In this document: piece after piece, positions 15,876 to 24,178 of the stretch
Position numbering within the stretch: position 1 is the first letter of the stretch
How the letters are laid out: each line of letters opens with the position of its first letter
From: a virus
IMG/VR virus record: IMGVR_UViG_3300042261_000331
Location: 1-39,388 of that record
DNA: 39,388 nucleotides
Reading direction: 5' to 3' (one strand)
Translations under genes and position numbers: made by a program
The notes under the pieces: generated by a model
What the model saw: only the letters and a program-made list of their open reading frames with translations
Databases searched by the model: none
Told to the model about the DNA's origin: nothing

Positions 15876-16285
15876 AAAGGAATATTATTATTTTTATAGT
15901 TTGTATCTTAATTACAGTTGGATTAAATTATTTTTCAAAACAAGATTATCTTGCGTATTCTAATCTTAGTTATAATATAACTAAAGTAATAAATACCCAA
16001 ACAGGCAATTATACTTTATCAGTAAATAATTTAAATAATATTATTTTAATGAGTTCTAGTTCAGCCCAAGTTATCACACTTCCATTAAATGCCTCTACTA
16101 CTATTCCAGTAGGCACAGAATTAGAGATTCTTCAAGTAGGTTCTGGTTCAGTTAGTTTTGCTACCTCAACTGGCGTGACTCTTTATTCACGAGGTAATTT
16201 ATATGCTATTGGAGTTCAATACGCAGGCGCACAATTAATCAAAACAGACACAGACACATGGTATTTAATTGGTGCTTTAAACTAA
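15872..16285 (+). CDS. Membrane-anchored protein with fibre-tip domain, 137 aa
   Basis: Residues 4-18 form a hydrophobic anchor after MKRN. The rest is the same beta domain as the end of the 13774-14598 product (ITLPLNASTTIPVGTELEIL through TWYLIGALN). Joining a virion-type domain to a membrane anchor is unusual and suggests it acts at the cell envelope, or that the N-terminus is cleaved. Confidence 0.65.
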   Translation: MKRNIIIFIVCILITVGLNYFSKQDYLAYSNLSYNITKVINTQTGNYTLSVNNLNNIILMSSSSAQVITLPLNASTTIPVGTELEILQVGSGSVSFATSTGVTLYSRGNLYAIGVQYAGAQLIKTDTDTWYLIGALN

Positions 16286-16286
16286 T

Positions 16287-16694
16287 ATGTTAGGTCCTAT
16301 TCAACAACAACATAAAATACATACTGCAGGAAATAATATTTTTACTTCTGCTAATACTGAAAGAACTACAACATCTACTTCTTATCAATTAAAAAAACAG
16401 TTTACAATGAGTAGTAATGGTAATATAAAAATTAGTTGTGAATTAAAAAATACTACTACTTTTCAATTAGCTGGTGTAGATTATAGAGTTAATGATATTT
16501 CGGTTGCAACGAATAGCAGAGTTAATTTAAGTTATGGAGAATTATCAAATAACTTAATTAATCTTAAAAGTAATGATATTATAAAAGTTTATTTAAAAGT
16601 AGGTACTAGTGGAACTGCATATATAAGGAATTGTAAAATTAAAATAGCTGAATCAATAACTTTATTTACTTCACCAACAGTTAACCAAGATTAA
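16287..16694 (+). CDS. Hypothetical beta-rich virion protein, 135 aa
   Basis: Strand-rich with STSYQLKKQFTMSSNGNIKIS and ISVATNSRVNLSYGELS, a layout typical of small jelly-roll-like fibre or decoration domains. It sits between two genes with N-terminal export signals but has none itself. Family not recognised. Confidence 0.55.
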   Translation: MLGPIQQQHKIHTAGNNIFTSANTERTTTSTSYQLKKQFTMSSNGNIKISCELKNTTTFQLAGVDYRVNDISVATNSRVNLSYGELSNNLINLKSNDIIKVYLKVGTSGTAYIRNCKIKIAESITLFTSPTVNQD

Positions 16695-16696
16695 AT

Positions 16697-18895
16697 ATGA
16701 AGAGAATATTCGTAGGTTTAATTTCATTAGTAGTATTGCTAGGAGTCACCTTGACTGCAAATGCTTATGTTATACAGGAAGGAGATGCTCCATTAAAAGT
16801 ATTTGGGGCTAACTGGAAACCTGCAATGCAACATTACTTCGGGCATACTGACCCTCACAGATTACCAGTAAATGCTATTGTTGACCCAAACGGTTGGAAG
16901 CCTTTAGGTTATTCAAATTTACAAGATTATATTCCTGCTGATTTAGAGATTGATACCATATCAGCTTCCACAGGCACAATCCCAACCTTTTATGACCCAA
17001 CTGTTCGTAATCAAACAACTTATTCGACTACCACCGAAGAACTTTTAACTGATGGAAATCTTGATAATTGGAATACTATTGAAACTCCAGATTATTGGGA
17101 AATTTACGATTTTTTAAGTGATACTGCGGCTACTTCTGGATTTGCTAAAGTTTCTGGATATACAGGGTATGCTTTATCAGTTGATATTGGTACTAGTGAG
17201 TTCTTCCCTGGTTATAAGATGCAATACTTTATTGCTAATAGGTCTGATGCTACCGCTGATGAAGAAACCTTGCAGACTATTTTCAAAGCTAAAAGAACAT
17301 TAGGTGCTTCTAATGTCGCTATTTTATACACCGCAGATATTTGTACTGGCGAAGGTGAGGAAGAGGTATGTGTTTCTTACGCATACAATTTTTCAACTAA
17401 TGCCTGGGATGAAATTGAAGGCGGTCCATCTAGCCTAGACCAGTTTGAAATCTTTACTTTAACAGATTCTTGGGCTACTTATACTGGTGAGATTACCACC
17501 ACAACTCTAGCTGGATTTGGTAAAATTGGTGTTTATTTAATTCCTGTTGGAACAACTGGTGATAAAGTAGTTTTTGATGATGTTCAGACTTTAATTGATG
17601 GAGTAAATTCAACAATTGATGGCGGGTTCGCTTCTTGGGATGAAAATCCGACAGTAACAAATCCTTTACAAGATTGGATTTATTTTTCTTCCACTACAAT
17701 TCAAAGTTTTGATACTCCGACTAATACCAAGGATTCTATATTTATTGATAGGGAAGAAACTGATACTCCAACCACAACTTATGCCGCTAGATTTTACCAA
17801 TCTAACCAAGAGTCAAGCAGAAACAATGCTGATTACAGACAATATATCTACCAGACTAACTCGTGTACTCCAGGTAAACTATTAGACCTTAGTTTTTCCT
17901 ACAAGAACGCTAGTGAAATGATGGGGTTTATTTATGGATACGGAATATTGTTAAATGGTTCAACATCTACATACACTCAATCTTTTGATGGTAAATCAAT
18001 GAATTGGTATGATGTGTCAGGTATTGATATAAGAAACTTCCCAGAACAGTCAACAACTGGAACTCTTAACTTTGATGATAATGATTATGGCTCTTGGAAA
18101 GATATTGACCTTTTAGAAGGAGGTTTAACTGTTCATTGTCCAGTTAGTGGCGAGATTACTATTGTATTTATGGCTCCTAATGCCACCGAACAAAGTCCTG
18201 TTGATTTCTCTGTTGGAGCAATTTCTTTACTTGAATATACTACTAGTACAGACCCTGCCAATGCTTTAAATGGCTTTCAATTTAAATACAATGCTGACAA
18301 AAATGACCTAGACCAAACAGACACTTTATTCAAGATTGAAACTACAAGCGGCACTCCTTATACTTACTTAAAATTAGATGGGGCTGGAGCTTATTATACT
18401 TCTTCTTCAGCTTTTAACTTCTCATCTGCCCCAGTTAAAGTAGGCACACCAAGTTCTACTAATGACGCTACTTCAAAAACTTATGTTGATACTGCTATAA
18501 CTGATAACAATGAATACAAACTCTTTGCTACTCCAATGACTGCTAACATAAATTTGATGGCTACTGATACAACTTCCACTGTTTACACAGTACCTACTGG
18601 ATATACATTTTATCCAATGACTTATAACTTTTTGATTACTTCATCAACAAATCCTGGTATGGTAAGTTATGGTTCTTCACAAATTGGTACTGCACCAAAT
18701 TATAGTGATATTCAGAGTTTAGCTCCAACTATAAATACAGCAAATAAATACACAACAGTAAATTTCGGTAGTGGGGCTGCAGCCAATGTGTATACTTCTG
18801 GACAGGTCATTGGTTTGAAAGTTGCTGTTCCTGCAAGCGGAATTGATGCGTTATTAGTTAAGTTTTGGTTAACAGGTTATTTAGTAGCTAATTAG
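16697..18895 (+). CDS. Large exported multi-domain surface protein (fibre or adhesin-like)
   Basis: The 732-residue product has a clear signal peptide (MKRIFVGLISLVVLLGVTLTANA, cleavage after residue 23). Two carbohydrate-binding-module-like jelly-roll regions follow (about 110-200 around LLTDGNLDNWNTIETPDYWE, and 210-330). The C-terminus contains a typical fibre junction (KVGTPSSTNDATSKTYVDTA) and a final beta domain. The mix suggests a sugar-binding surface protein in the tail cluster. A Sec signal is not expected on a protein assembled into virions in the cytoplasm. Confidence 0.65.
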   Translation: MKRIFVGLISLVVLLGVTLTANAYVIQEGDAPLKVFGANWKPAMQHYFGHTDPHRLPVNAIVDPNGWKPLGYSNLQDYIPADLEIDTISASTGTIPTFYDPTVRNQTTYSTTTEELLTDGNLDNWNTIETPDYWEIYDFLSDTAATSGFAKVSGYTGYALSVDIGTSEFFPGYKMQYFIANRSDATADEETLQTIFKAKRTLGASNVAILYTADICTGEGEEEVCVSYAYNFSTNAWDEIEGGPSSLDQFEIFTLTDSWATYTGEITTTTLAGFGKIGVYLIPVGTTGDKVVFDDVQTLIDGVNSTIDGGFASWDENPTVTNPLQDWIYFSSTTIQSFDTPTNTKDSIFIDREETDTPTTTYAARFYQSNQESSRNNADYRQYIYQTNSCTPGKLLDLSFSYKNASEMMGFIYGYGILLNGSTSTYTQSFDGKSMNWYDVSGIDIRNFPEQSTTGTLNFDDNDYGSWKDIDLLEGGLTVHCPVSGEITIVFMAPNATEQSPVDFSVGAISLLEYTTSTDPANALNGFQFKYNADKNDLDQTDTLFKIETTSGTPYTYLKLDGAGAYYTSSSAFNFSSAPVKVGTPSSTNDATSKTYVDTAITDNNEYKLFATPMTANINLMATDTTSTVYTVPTGYTFYPMTYNFLITSSTNPGMVSYGSSQIGTAPNYSDIQSLAPTINTANKYTTVNFGSGAAANVYTSGQVIGLKVAVPASGIDALLVKFWLTGYLVAN

Positions 18896-18902
18896 TTTAT
18901 AG

Positions 18903-18935
18903 GTTGGCTACCTTAGTCACAACGGGATAGCCAAC
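18903..18935 (+). other. Intercistronic hairpin after the exported fibre-like gene
   Basis: gttggcta (18903-18910) pairs perfectly with tagccaac (18928-18935), with possible outer aggtt/aacct pairing. There is no T-run. It marks the boundary between the fibre block and the membrane and lysis block. Confidence 0.6.
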
Positions 18936-18955
18936 TCATTAACCTAATTAAATTT

Positions 18956-19315
18956 ATGACACCAGACGAACAACACCAAGAATATTATAAAGAAAATCCT
19001 AATGGCAATCATTATTCACCAGCTCCTGAAACATTACGCTTTATGGAAAAACAAGAAAAAATCAATGAAGCTATAATGAATAATCTGTCAGATATTAAGG
19101 TTCACTTAGGGAAACAAGATGTAGTAATTACTGAGGGTTTCAAGATAACTCACCAAAAACAAGATTATACTAATGGAACAGTTAAAGACCACGAGAAACG
19201 CTTAACGGTTGTAGAAAAGAAAATTATTTACTGGTCTGCAGGGTTAGCTACACTAGTAGGAGTTATGGAGTTTTTAGGAAATTATCCAAGAATCATACAA
19301 TTATTCGTTAAATAG
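18956..19315 (+). CDS. Holin-like / XhlA-type membrane protein candidate, 119 aa
   Basis: A soluble helical part (1-80, including DIKVHLGKQDVVITEGF and DHEKRLTVVEKK) is followed by one hydrophobic segment (IIYWSAGLATLVGVMEFLG, about 90-108) and a short tail. A charged helix before a single C-terminal membrane helix is the layout of XhlA-like lysis-associated proteins. It could equally be a tail-associated membrane protein. It lies directly upstream of the GC-rich insert. Confidence 0.5.
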   Translation: MTPDEQHQEYYKENPNGNHYSPAPETLRFMEKQEKINEAIMNNLSDIKVHLGKQDVVITEGFKITHQKQDYTNGTVKDHEKRLTVVEKKIIYWSAGLATLVGVMEFLGNYPRIIQLFVK

Positions 19316-19324
19316 TTAACATAC

Positions 19325-19349
19325 GTTAACCATAAAAGTCGTGGTTAAC
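19325..19349. repeat. GTTAACC inverted repeat at the left edge of the GC-rich insert
   Basis: gttaacc (19325-19331) and ggttaac (19343-19349) form a 7-bp inverted repeat; a third gttaac lies at 19315-19320. It could be an operator, or a trace of how the GC-rich DNA was joined. No transposase is present. Confidence 0.5.
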
Positions 19350-19412
19350 ATAGAATGGTTTGTCGCTATTGTAGGGGGCAATATGGGGCAAATCAACCCA
19401 GAGGAGGTAAAC

Positions 19413-19574
19413 GTGTGGTACGTGACGTACTGCCATCGCTGTCGTGAGACAACAGACTTCAAGAAGGTAGACGAGGAGGGAGAGTTCAACGTCTGCCAGT
19501 GCAAGAAGTGTGAGTACAAGGTACTCATCCGCAAGACCAACCAGTCGAAGAAGAAACCGCAGAAGGTGTGGTGA
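19413..19574 (+). CDS. Zinc-ribbon protein of foreign composition, 53 aa
   Basis: I take the GTG at 19413 because GAGGAGGT sits 4 bases upstream, one of the only strong Shine-Dalgarno sites in the window. The product has CHRCRETTDF and CQCKKCEYKVL, two knuckles forming a zinc ribbon, then a Lys-rich tail. Codon use is GC-rich, unlike its flanks. It overlaps the next start (TGATG). A longer frame from 19341 ignores the ribosome site. Origin is probably transfer from a higher-GC phage or host. Confidence 0.65.
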   Translation: MWYVTYCHRCRETTDFKKVDEEGEFNVCQCKKCEYKVLIRKTNQSKKKPQKVW

Positions 19575-19735
19575 TGAAGAAGTACGTGCTGGTCTCGCCG
19601 ATGGAGTGCAAGACGTGCAAGGGACAACATCTCCACGAAAGGGGGTACGACACCCAGACGAAACAGCAAATCAAGCGCTGTATTGCCTGTGGGGCTGAAA
19701 GCGAGGACAAAAATGACCGTCGCGTTCAGGTCTGA
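19574..19735 (+). CDS. Zinc-ribbon protein of foreign composition, 53 aa
   Basis: MKKYVLVSPMECKTCKGQHL starts with a CxxC knuckle (Cys12/Cys15); CIACG supplies the second (Cys36/Cys39). AGAAGG lies about 7 bases upstream of the ATG. It overlaps the neighbouring genes on both sides, so the three insert genes are coupled. Composition is GC-rich like the rest of the insert. Function unknown; small phage zinc ribbons often bind nucleic acid. Confidence 0.6.
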   Translation: MKKYVLVSPMECKTCKGQHLHERGYDTQTKQQIKRCIACGAESEDKNDRRVQV

Positions 19736-19934
19736 GGGACGATACCCAAAGGACGACCCAATCGTGCAAGCCTACTACCGCCAGTACGCAAAAGCCATCT
19801 CTGAACGTGGGGTCAACCTCACCGAAAGAGACCGCTTCGGCTACTTCCTGGACGCTCTTGCCAGTTTTCTTCCCTCCGAGCAGGTGAAGGAGATTGAGCA
19901 GGAACTCCAGTTCGTTCTTTCCAACGGAGTATGA
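19713..19934 (+). CDS. Hypothetical protein of foreign composition, 73 aa
   Basis: Starting at the ATG at 19713 (GAGGAC upstream), the product MTVAFRSEGRYPKDDPIVQA is mostly helical, with a C-terminal LPSEQVKEIEQELQFVLSNGV. Codons are GC-rich. It overlaps the previous gene by 23 bases. The frame from 19683 is less likely because it overlaps further and lacks a ribosome site. No family recognised. Confidence 0.55.
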   Translation: MTVAFRSEGRYPKDDPIVQAYYRQYAKAISERGVNLTERDRFGYFLDALASFLPSEQVKEIEQELQFVLSNGV

Positions 19935-19948
19935 GCCGTCTCTCATAC
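19929..19948 (+). other. Hairpin at the end of the GC-rich insert
   Basis: gtatgag (19929-19935) pairs with ctcatac (19942-19948) across a 6-base loop, overlapping the stop of the last insert gene. It marks the right boundary where composition returns to AT-rich. Confidence 0.5.
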
Positions 19949-19963
19949 AAATTCCAAAACAAT

Positions 19964-20059
19964 ATGTTTATACTTAAATTAGTGGCTTGGATTATCTTTT
20001 GTGTATTCGTATTCTTTGTAGGTTATTTTGCTCAAGAATTTTATTATTTATTTCAATAG
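19964..20059 (+). CDS. 31-residue membrane peptide
   Basis: MFILKLVAWIIFCVFVFFVGY is almost entirely hydrophobic, followed by FAQEFYYLFQ. One base separates its stop from the next ATG. A tiny single-helix protein just upstream of a lytic-type enzyme is a candidate holin or small export and lysis helper, but nothing in the sequence proves this. Confidence 0.55.
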   Translation: MFILKLVAWIIFCVFVFFVGYFAQEFYYLFQ

Positions 20060-20060
20060 T

Positions 20061-21266
20061 ATGCCTATACTAGACCCAATAGGATGGTTCCCAAAATTAC
20101 TTCAGAAATATCACAAATGGAAGTTTAAAGGTGGTTTTATCCCAGATTTACAAGATACGAATGATTATGTTTTAGGTTGGTCTTTTTTTGGTTCTTATTC
20201 ACCAAAGAATATTCGCACTAATAATGCTTCCAAACTATTGGAAATCAAAGACCAAAAGGGTTTAAATATCTGTGTGCTTGTTAGTTTGATTGGTATAAAA
20301 GAGGTTGATGAAGGATGTTTATTGGATTATCAGTGGCTGGCTGCATATTTAAGAGACAAAAAACAACTTTCTATAAATGGGACATCATTATCTTTTGGAC
20401 AAAAAGCACTTCAAGATGTAGGTATCCCACAGAGAACAAGAGAGATAGACTGTAATCAAGATTGGTATTCTTTCACTGACTCAAGACAACTTACGCCAGA
20501 AAGTTTTAAAGAAGCAGCTGAACATAAAATTGATAGTTTCTATTCAACTACAAGTTTAGATAAAGTTTTAGAAGAATTTGATAACGGTAGGATGGGACAC
20601 ACTGGAGCAGATTGGTACTCTGGGTATAATAATTCAGGTCTAGGTGTTTCTGATGTATTAGGGGTAACGCAAACTTCTTGGTGGAAAAAAATATTGTTTA
20701 AATTGCATTTTAAAGCTAGGCAATTAGGTGGAGTTATCCTTTATATTATTACATTAAATAAAGGATATTTGGTAGGGGGTCACGCTTTCATTGCAGCAGA
20801 TTATGATACAGATTATCACAGTTTTAAAGTAATTAAATTGATAAATAGTTATTCAAAGCTATATGGTGATAACGGAGCGTTTTATGTAAAATGGGAAGAT
20901 TTTAACAAATTGTGTAAATATGGAGTATATTTTAACACTGACCTCCCCAAGAATGTGCTGGGCTGGCTCTCAATCAACCAAGGAAGATGTGTATTAGAGC
21001 AGAGCGGAAATAAGGTTTACTACATTGACTCTGATACCAAACGTTATGTACCTGACGAAGCCTTGATGACTATGTTAGGCGGTACTGCTTCAACCTTAAT
21101 ACACGATGTAGAGAATATCTTAGTCAAAGTAAAAGAGGGAAGTGAGATGACAATTAATGATATTCCAATGGATATTAGAGAAAAGACAAAGTATATCTTA
21201 CAACAAACTAAAAATCCTAACTTAGACCTCAAAACACTTTGGGGACGATATTTTCCAGACCTATGA
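20061..21266 (+). CDS. Papain-like (C1A) cysteine protease
   Basis: The 401-residue protein shows the papain triad. A catalytic Cys (about 71) lies in DQKGLNICVLVS, a His (about 241) in GGHAFIAADYD, and an Asn (about 262) in INSYSKLYGDNGAFYVKWED, the equivalent of NSWGxxWG. No signal peptide is seen. Residues 302-400 form a separate region (YYIDSDTKRYVPDEALM, a short repeat-like segment seen on some cell-wall proteins). Flanked by a membrane peptide and a two-helix holin candidate, it may cleave envelope peptides for lysis or entry. I take 20061 because the earlier ATG (20028) lies inside the membrane-peptide gene. Confidence 0.8.
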   Translation: MPILDPIGWFPKLLQKYHKWKFKGGFIPDLQDTNDYVLGWSFFGSYSPKNIRTNNASKLLEIKDQKGLNICVLVSLIGIKEVDEGCLLDYQWLAAYLRDKKQLSINGTSLSFGQKALQDVGIPQRTREIDCNQDWYSFTDSRQLTPESFKEAAEHKIDSFYSTTSLDKVLEEFDNGRMGHTGADWYSGYNNSGLGVSDVLGVTQTSWWKKILFKLHFKARQLGGVILYIITLNKGYLVGGHAFIAADYDTDYHSFKVIKLINSYSKLYGDNGAFYVKWEDFNKLCKYGVYFNTDLPKNVLGWLSINQGRCVLEQSGNKVYYIDSDTKRYVPDEALMTMLGGTASTLIHDVENILVKVKEGSEMTINDIPMDIREKTKYILQQTKNPNLDLKTLWGRYFPDL

Positions 21267-21454
21267 CTAAATTTTTAACTTTCTTAGATGGAAAGAAATC
21301 AGTAATAATGTCCATCTTAGCTCTAGTGGTAGTATATTTAATGCAAAGTGGTGTAATTTCAGATAATCTAGGGTTGTTAATTCAAAGTATCTTATCGGTA
21401 TTGACTGGTGGTGCTGTGGTAGCCACAAAGAAACTTGGGCTTTCAGCTAAATAA
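21263..21454 (+). CDS. Holin candidate with two membrane helices, 63 aa
   Basis: MTKFLTFLDGKKSVIMSIL opens with a polar start, then two hydrophobic helices (about 12-28 and 38-54) separated by a short turn (SGVISDN), and a KKLGLSAK tail. This is a class II holin-like layout. The ATG overlaps the protease stop (ATGA). With the protease it forms a plausible lysis pair. Confidence 0.65.
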   Translation: MTKFLTFLDGKKSVIMSILALVVVYLMQSGVISDNLGLLIQSILSVLTGGAVVATKKLGLSAK

Positions 21455-21590
21455 CTGCTTTACTCCTGAACTATTAATGAAGCGGTTGATTCCGTAACAG
21501 GGCGACGGCAGTTAATAGGTAAGGAATGAGTGGAGGAATTAAATATTCCTGTGGGGCAAAAATAGGTACTGTACTATGGTATTGCCTCAC
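21453..21590 (+). promoter_or_regulatory. Multi-hairpin leader before the neck-protein gene
   Basis: Helices: aactgc near 21453-21458 with gcagtt 21508-21513; ctattaa 21471-21477 with ttaatag 21512-21518 (competing); aggaat 21534-21539 with attcct 21545-21550; gtggggcaa 21551-21559 with ttgcctcac 21582-21590 (9 bp, one G-U). Local GC is higher than around it. The ATG follows at 21613. No promoter was seen, so it may be an internal mRNA processing or translation-control element. No known RNA family recognised. Confidence 0.5.
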
Positions 21591-21612
21591 GATGAATACT
21601 TAATTAAAAAAT

Positions 21613-22284
21613 ATGACACCTAATGAATTAAAGAGTTTATATGAAGATTTAATAGATGATACAAATTTATCACAATCTTCTGTATTTACATTTTTTAATA
21701 ATTCTTTTAATGCTATTTGGATTAAAAGACCTTGGGAAATTGCGAAAAAGAGTGATGACACAAAGACAACTTCTGTTGGTGTTACTTATGTTGCATTGCC
21801 TTTTAAGTTTTTAAAACCTTTGCCAATTTGGATTGGCTCAACTCAAATTTTACCTATTAAGCGTGAAGACAGAAGATTATTTAAAGATAGTGCTTTTAGA
21901 TACTATGTTGATTGGCAAACTTTAACTATTAAATTAACTTACAGTCCTACTTCTGCTGAGACTATTTATTGGGATTATATTTATGAACCAGATAATGCTT
22001 TCACCGTTACTTTAGAAGACACAGATTTAGAGACCACTATCCCTGGATTTAAAAAAGCGTTTCATCCTTTAGTAGCTTATGAAGCAGCTAAAATGTTCTA
22101 TTATCAAGAAGTAGGTTCTAAAAATGATAGTTGGACAGCAGAAATGGAAGTAGAATATCAACGTTTGTATAATTTAATGGCTACTTGGGATGCTGAATTA
22201 AAAATGTCTGCTCAAAATACTTCTATACCTGATTTGATGTCTTATGGTAATTATAGAAGTGACGTAATTGAATTATCAGAATAA
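21613..22284 (+). CDS. Putative head-tail adaptor / tail tubular A-like protein
   Basis: The 223-residue product begins with a helical arm (MTPNELKSLYEDLIDD), continues with beta sequence through IWIGSTQILPIKRED, and has a C-terminal helical part (FKKAFHPLVAYEAAKMFYYQE). Size and order (before a ~630-residue neck protein) fit gp4/gp11-type adaptors below the portal in short-tailed phages. I recognise the shape rather than a motif. Confidence 0.65.
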   Translation: MTPNELKSLYEDLIDDTNLSQSSVFTFFNNSFNAIWIKRPWEIAKKSDDTKTTSVGVTYVALPFKFLKPLPIWIGSTQILPIKREDRRLFKDSAFRYYVDWQTLTIKLTYSPTSAETIYWDYIYEPDNAFTVTLEDTDLETTIPGFKKAFHPLVAYEAAKMFYYQEVGSKNDSWTAEMEVEYQRLYNLMATWDAELKMSAQNTSIPDLMSYGNYRSDVIELSE

Positions 22285-22285
22285 T

Positions 22286-24175
22286 ATGAGTAATCGTTCA
22301 ATTAAAACAACTATTTTTAAGTCTGGTATCGTAGATAAATATGAGGCTTCTGAAATTCCTAGAGGAGCAGCTTCTGCTTCGTCTAATTTTCTTACTAAAT
22401 TAGATAAGATTGAACTAACTAGAGGACGTAAATTACTAGGAGAAGAAATCACAGGTTCTGGTAAAATAACAGGTTTAAAAGTAGGTTATACTGGAATAGG
22501 GACACAAGTTCTACATAGAACAACCTCTGGTGGTAAATTACAATATTATAATTCTACAACTGATTTATGGGTGGATATCCAGTCAAGTTTAACTAATGAG
22601 GCACACCAATTAGAACCTTATCGTTCTTTGGCAGGTTCTCAACTAATAATGTCATCCGATACTGATGGGTATTATAAAGTCATGGTTGATAATGAAATTT
22701 CAGTTGACCAAAATGATTCAACAAAGCAACCTGTTAAGGGAAAATTAAAAATAAAACGTGGTCGTTCTTTTATGTGGTCTCCACAAGACCCAGCAACACT
22801 ATACGGCTCTTATATTGATGACCAGAATGTAGGAGACCAATATACTTCTGTAACTAGTGAAGCTATAGCTGGCTCAGGTGCTACTAGAACAGGTACACTT
22901 GCATTTAAAGCTAGTGGAGCAAAAAGAACTTGTTTTAATGTATCTTTTACTGATGGAACAGAAACTTTTGGAGATAATTTTGATGGAACCTTAACTGGGT
23001 CGGCTGGTGGTACTGGCACAATTAACTACGCTACAGGAGCATATTCAATTACTTTTGCTGCTCCAGCAGTTACTGTTACTTCTAATTACTTCTGGGAGAA
23101 TGCAACAGTACACGGAATTTTTGATTTTACTAAAAGTGGCACTAGAGGAGCAGGAGAAGGATTTACATTAAAACAATCAGAAGGTGGCGATGCAATTCAA
23201 AATGTGGTAGTTTATTCTAATGAGATTTATTCTTTTAAAAGACGAAGAATTTACAAACTTACTTTGAGTGATGACGACATTTCAATTTTAAATAAAGTAT
23301 TTTCTGAAAGAGCAGGTATTACTTATTGGAGAGGGTTATGGGAAGATGAAGAAGGTATATTTTTCATTGACGATTCTACTGAAAATGAACCAAAGTTAAG
23401 AGTTGTTAAACCAATGGAAGCTAATGGAGTAGTAATGCCACAATTAGTAACTGATGCTATTGATTTATCAGGGTATTATTTTGATGAATGTGATATGGTT
23501 GGCTGGGGAGATTATGTCTGTTTTACTGGTCGCTCTGCGGATGCTTCAGAGAATGATACACTATTTATGTTTCATAAAATATATCGTTCTGTTGATAAAA
23601 TAGCTTGGTCATTATCTCGTTTGGAAGTTATTGATGGTTCATTAGTCGGAGGGGAGTCAATTTCTCAAAATGTTTATCTTTTATTTAGTGGCACAGATGA
23701 TGATAATTTTGGCATAGATGCAAGCTGGGAAAGTAAAGATGATGATTTAGATTCTAAGGGACTTAAAAAGACTAAAAGATTAAGAGTAAGAGGTGAAATT
23801 GGAGTTAGCCAAAAAATATTTGTTTATCAAAATTTTGATAATTCTGGTTACCAATTAGTAATAGATGACAAACATCCAGACGGTTGTATTGATGGTTCAG
23901 GTGATTATGTTGATGGTGGACAAAGCGTAGCAGTAGGAGCAACTACGATTGGAAGATTTGAAGTAGGTGGTGGTGGAGCAGGAATAATTGCTTATCCATT
24001 TTACACCGAATTTAGGTTTAGTAGTCCTAAATTTGAAAGACGTAAGTTAAAATTTGTAGTTCAAGCCGTAAATGAAGATAATTCTGAAAATATAGGCTAT
24101 GCTTCAATAACTGAGTATGAAGATTTTGGGATATTCCCAACAAGTACAAAAATACCTAAAAAATATAATATTTAA
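22286..24175 (+). CDS. Tail neck / tail tubular B-like protein
   Basis: The 629-residue protein starts MSNRSIKTTIFKSGIVDKYE and soon has EIPRGAASASSNFLTKLDKIELTRG, a pattern seen at the start of podovirus nozzle-like proteins. Long beta-propeller-like sequence follows (VYSNEIYSFKRRRIYKLTLS, FIDDSTENEPKLRVV). It follows the adaptor and should form the nozzle of the short tail. An upstream ATG at 22268 overlaps the adaptor stop. Confidence 0.7.
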   Translation: MSNRSIKTTIFKSGIVDKYEASEIPRGAASASSNFLTKLDKIELTRGRKLLGEEITGSGKITGLKVGYTGIGTQVLHRTTSGGKLQYYNSTTDLWVDIQSSLTNEAHQLEPYRSLAGSQLIMSSDTDGYYKVMVDNEISVDQNDSTKQPVKGKLKIKRGRSFMWSPQDPATLYGSYIDDQNVGDQYTSVTSEAIAGSGATRTGTLAFKASGAKRTCFNVSFTDGTETFGDNFDGTLTGSAGGTGTINYATGAYSITFAAPAVTVTSNYFWENATVHGIFDFTKSGTRGAGEGFTLKQSEGGDAIQNVVVYSNEIYSFKRRRIYKLTLSDDDISILNKVFSERAGITYWRGLWEDEEGIFFIDDSTENEPKLRVVKPMEANGVVMPQLVTDAIDLSGYYFDECDMVGWGDYVCFTGRSADASENDTLFMFHKIYRSVDKIAWSLSRLEVIDGSLVGGESISQNVYLLFSGTDDDNFGIDASWESKDDDLDSKGLKKTKRLRVRGEIGVSQKIFVYQNFDNSGYQLVIDDKHPDGCIDGSGDYVDGGQSVAVGATTIGRFEVGGGGAGIIAYPFYTEFRFSSPKFERRKLKFVVQAVNEDNSENIGYASITEYEDFGIFPTSTKIPKKYNI

Positions 24176-24178
24176 TCT

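Noticed and set aside
19671-19946. 91-aa leftward ORF opposite the GC-rich insert
   Set aside because: GC-rich DNA leaves many frames open; the sense frames have ribosome sites and sensible zinc ribbons.
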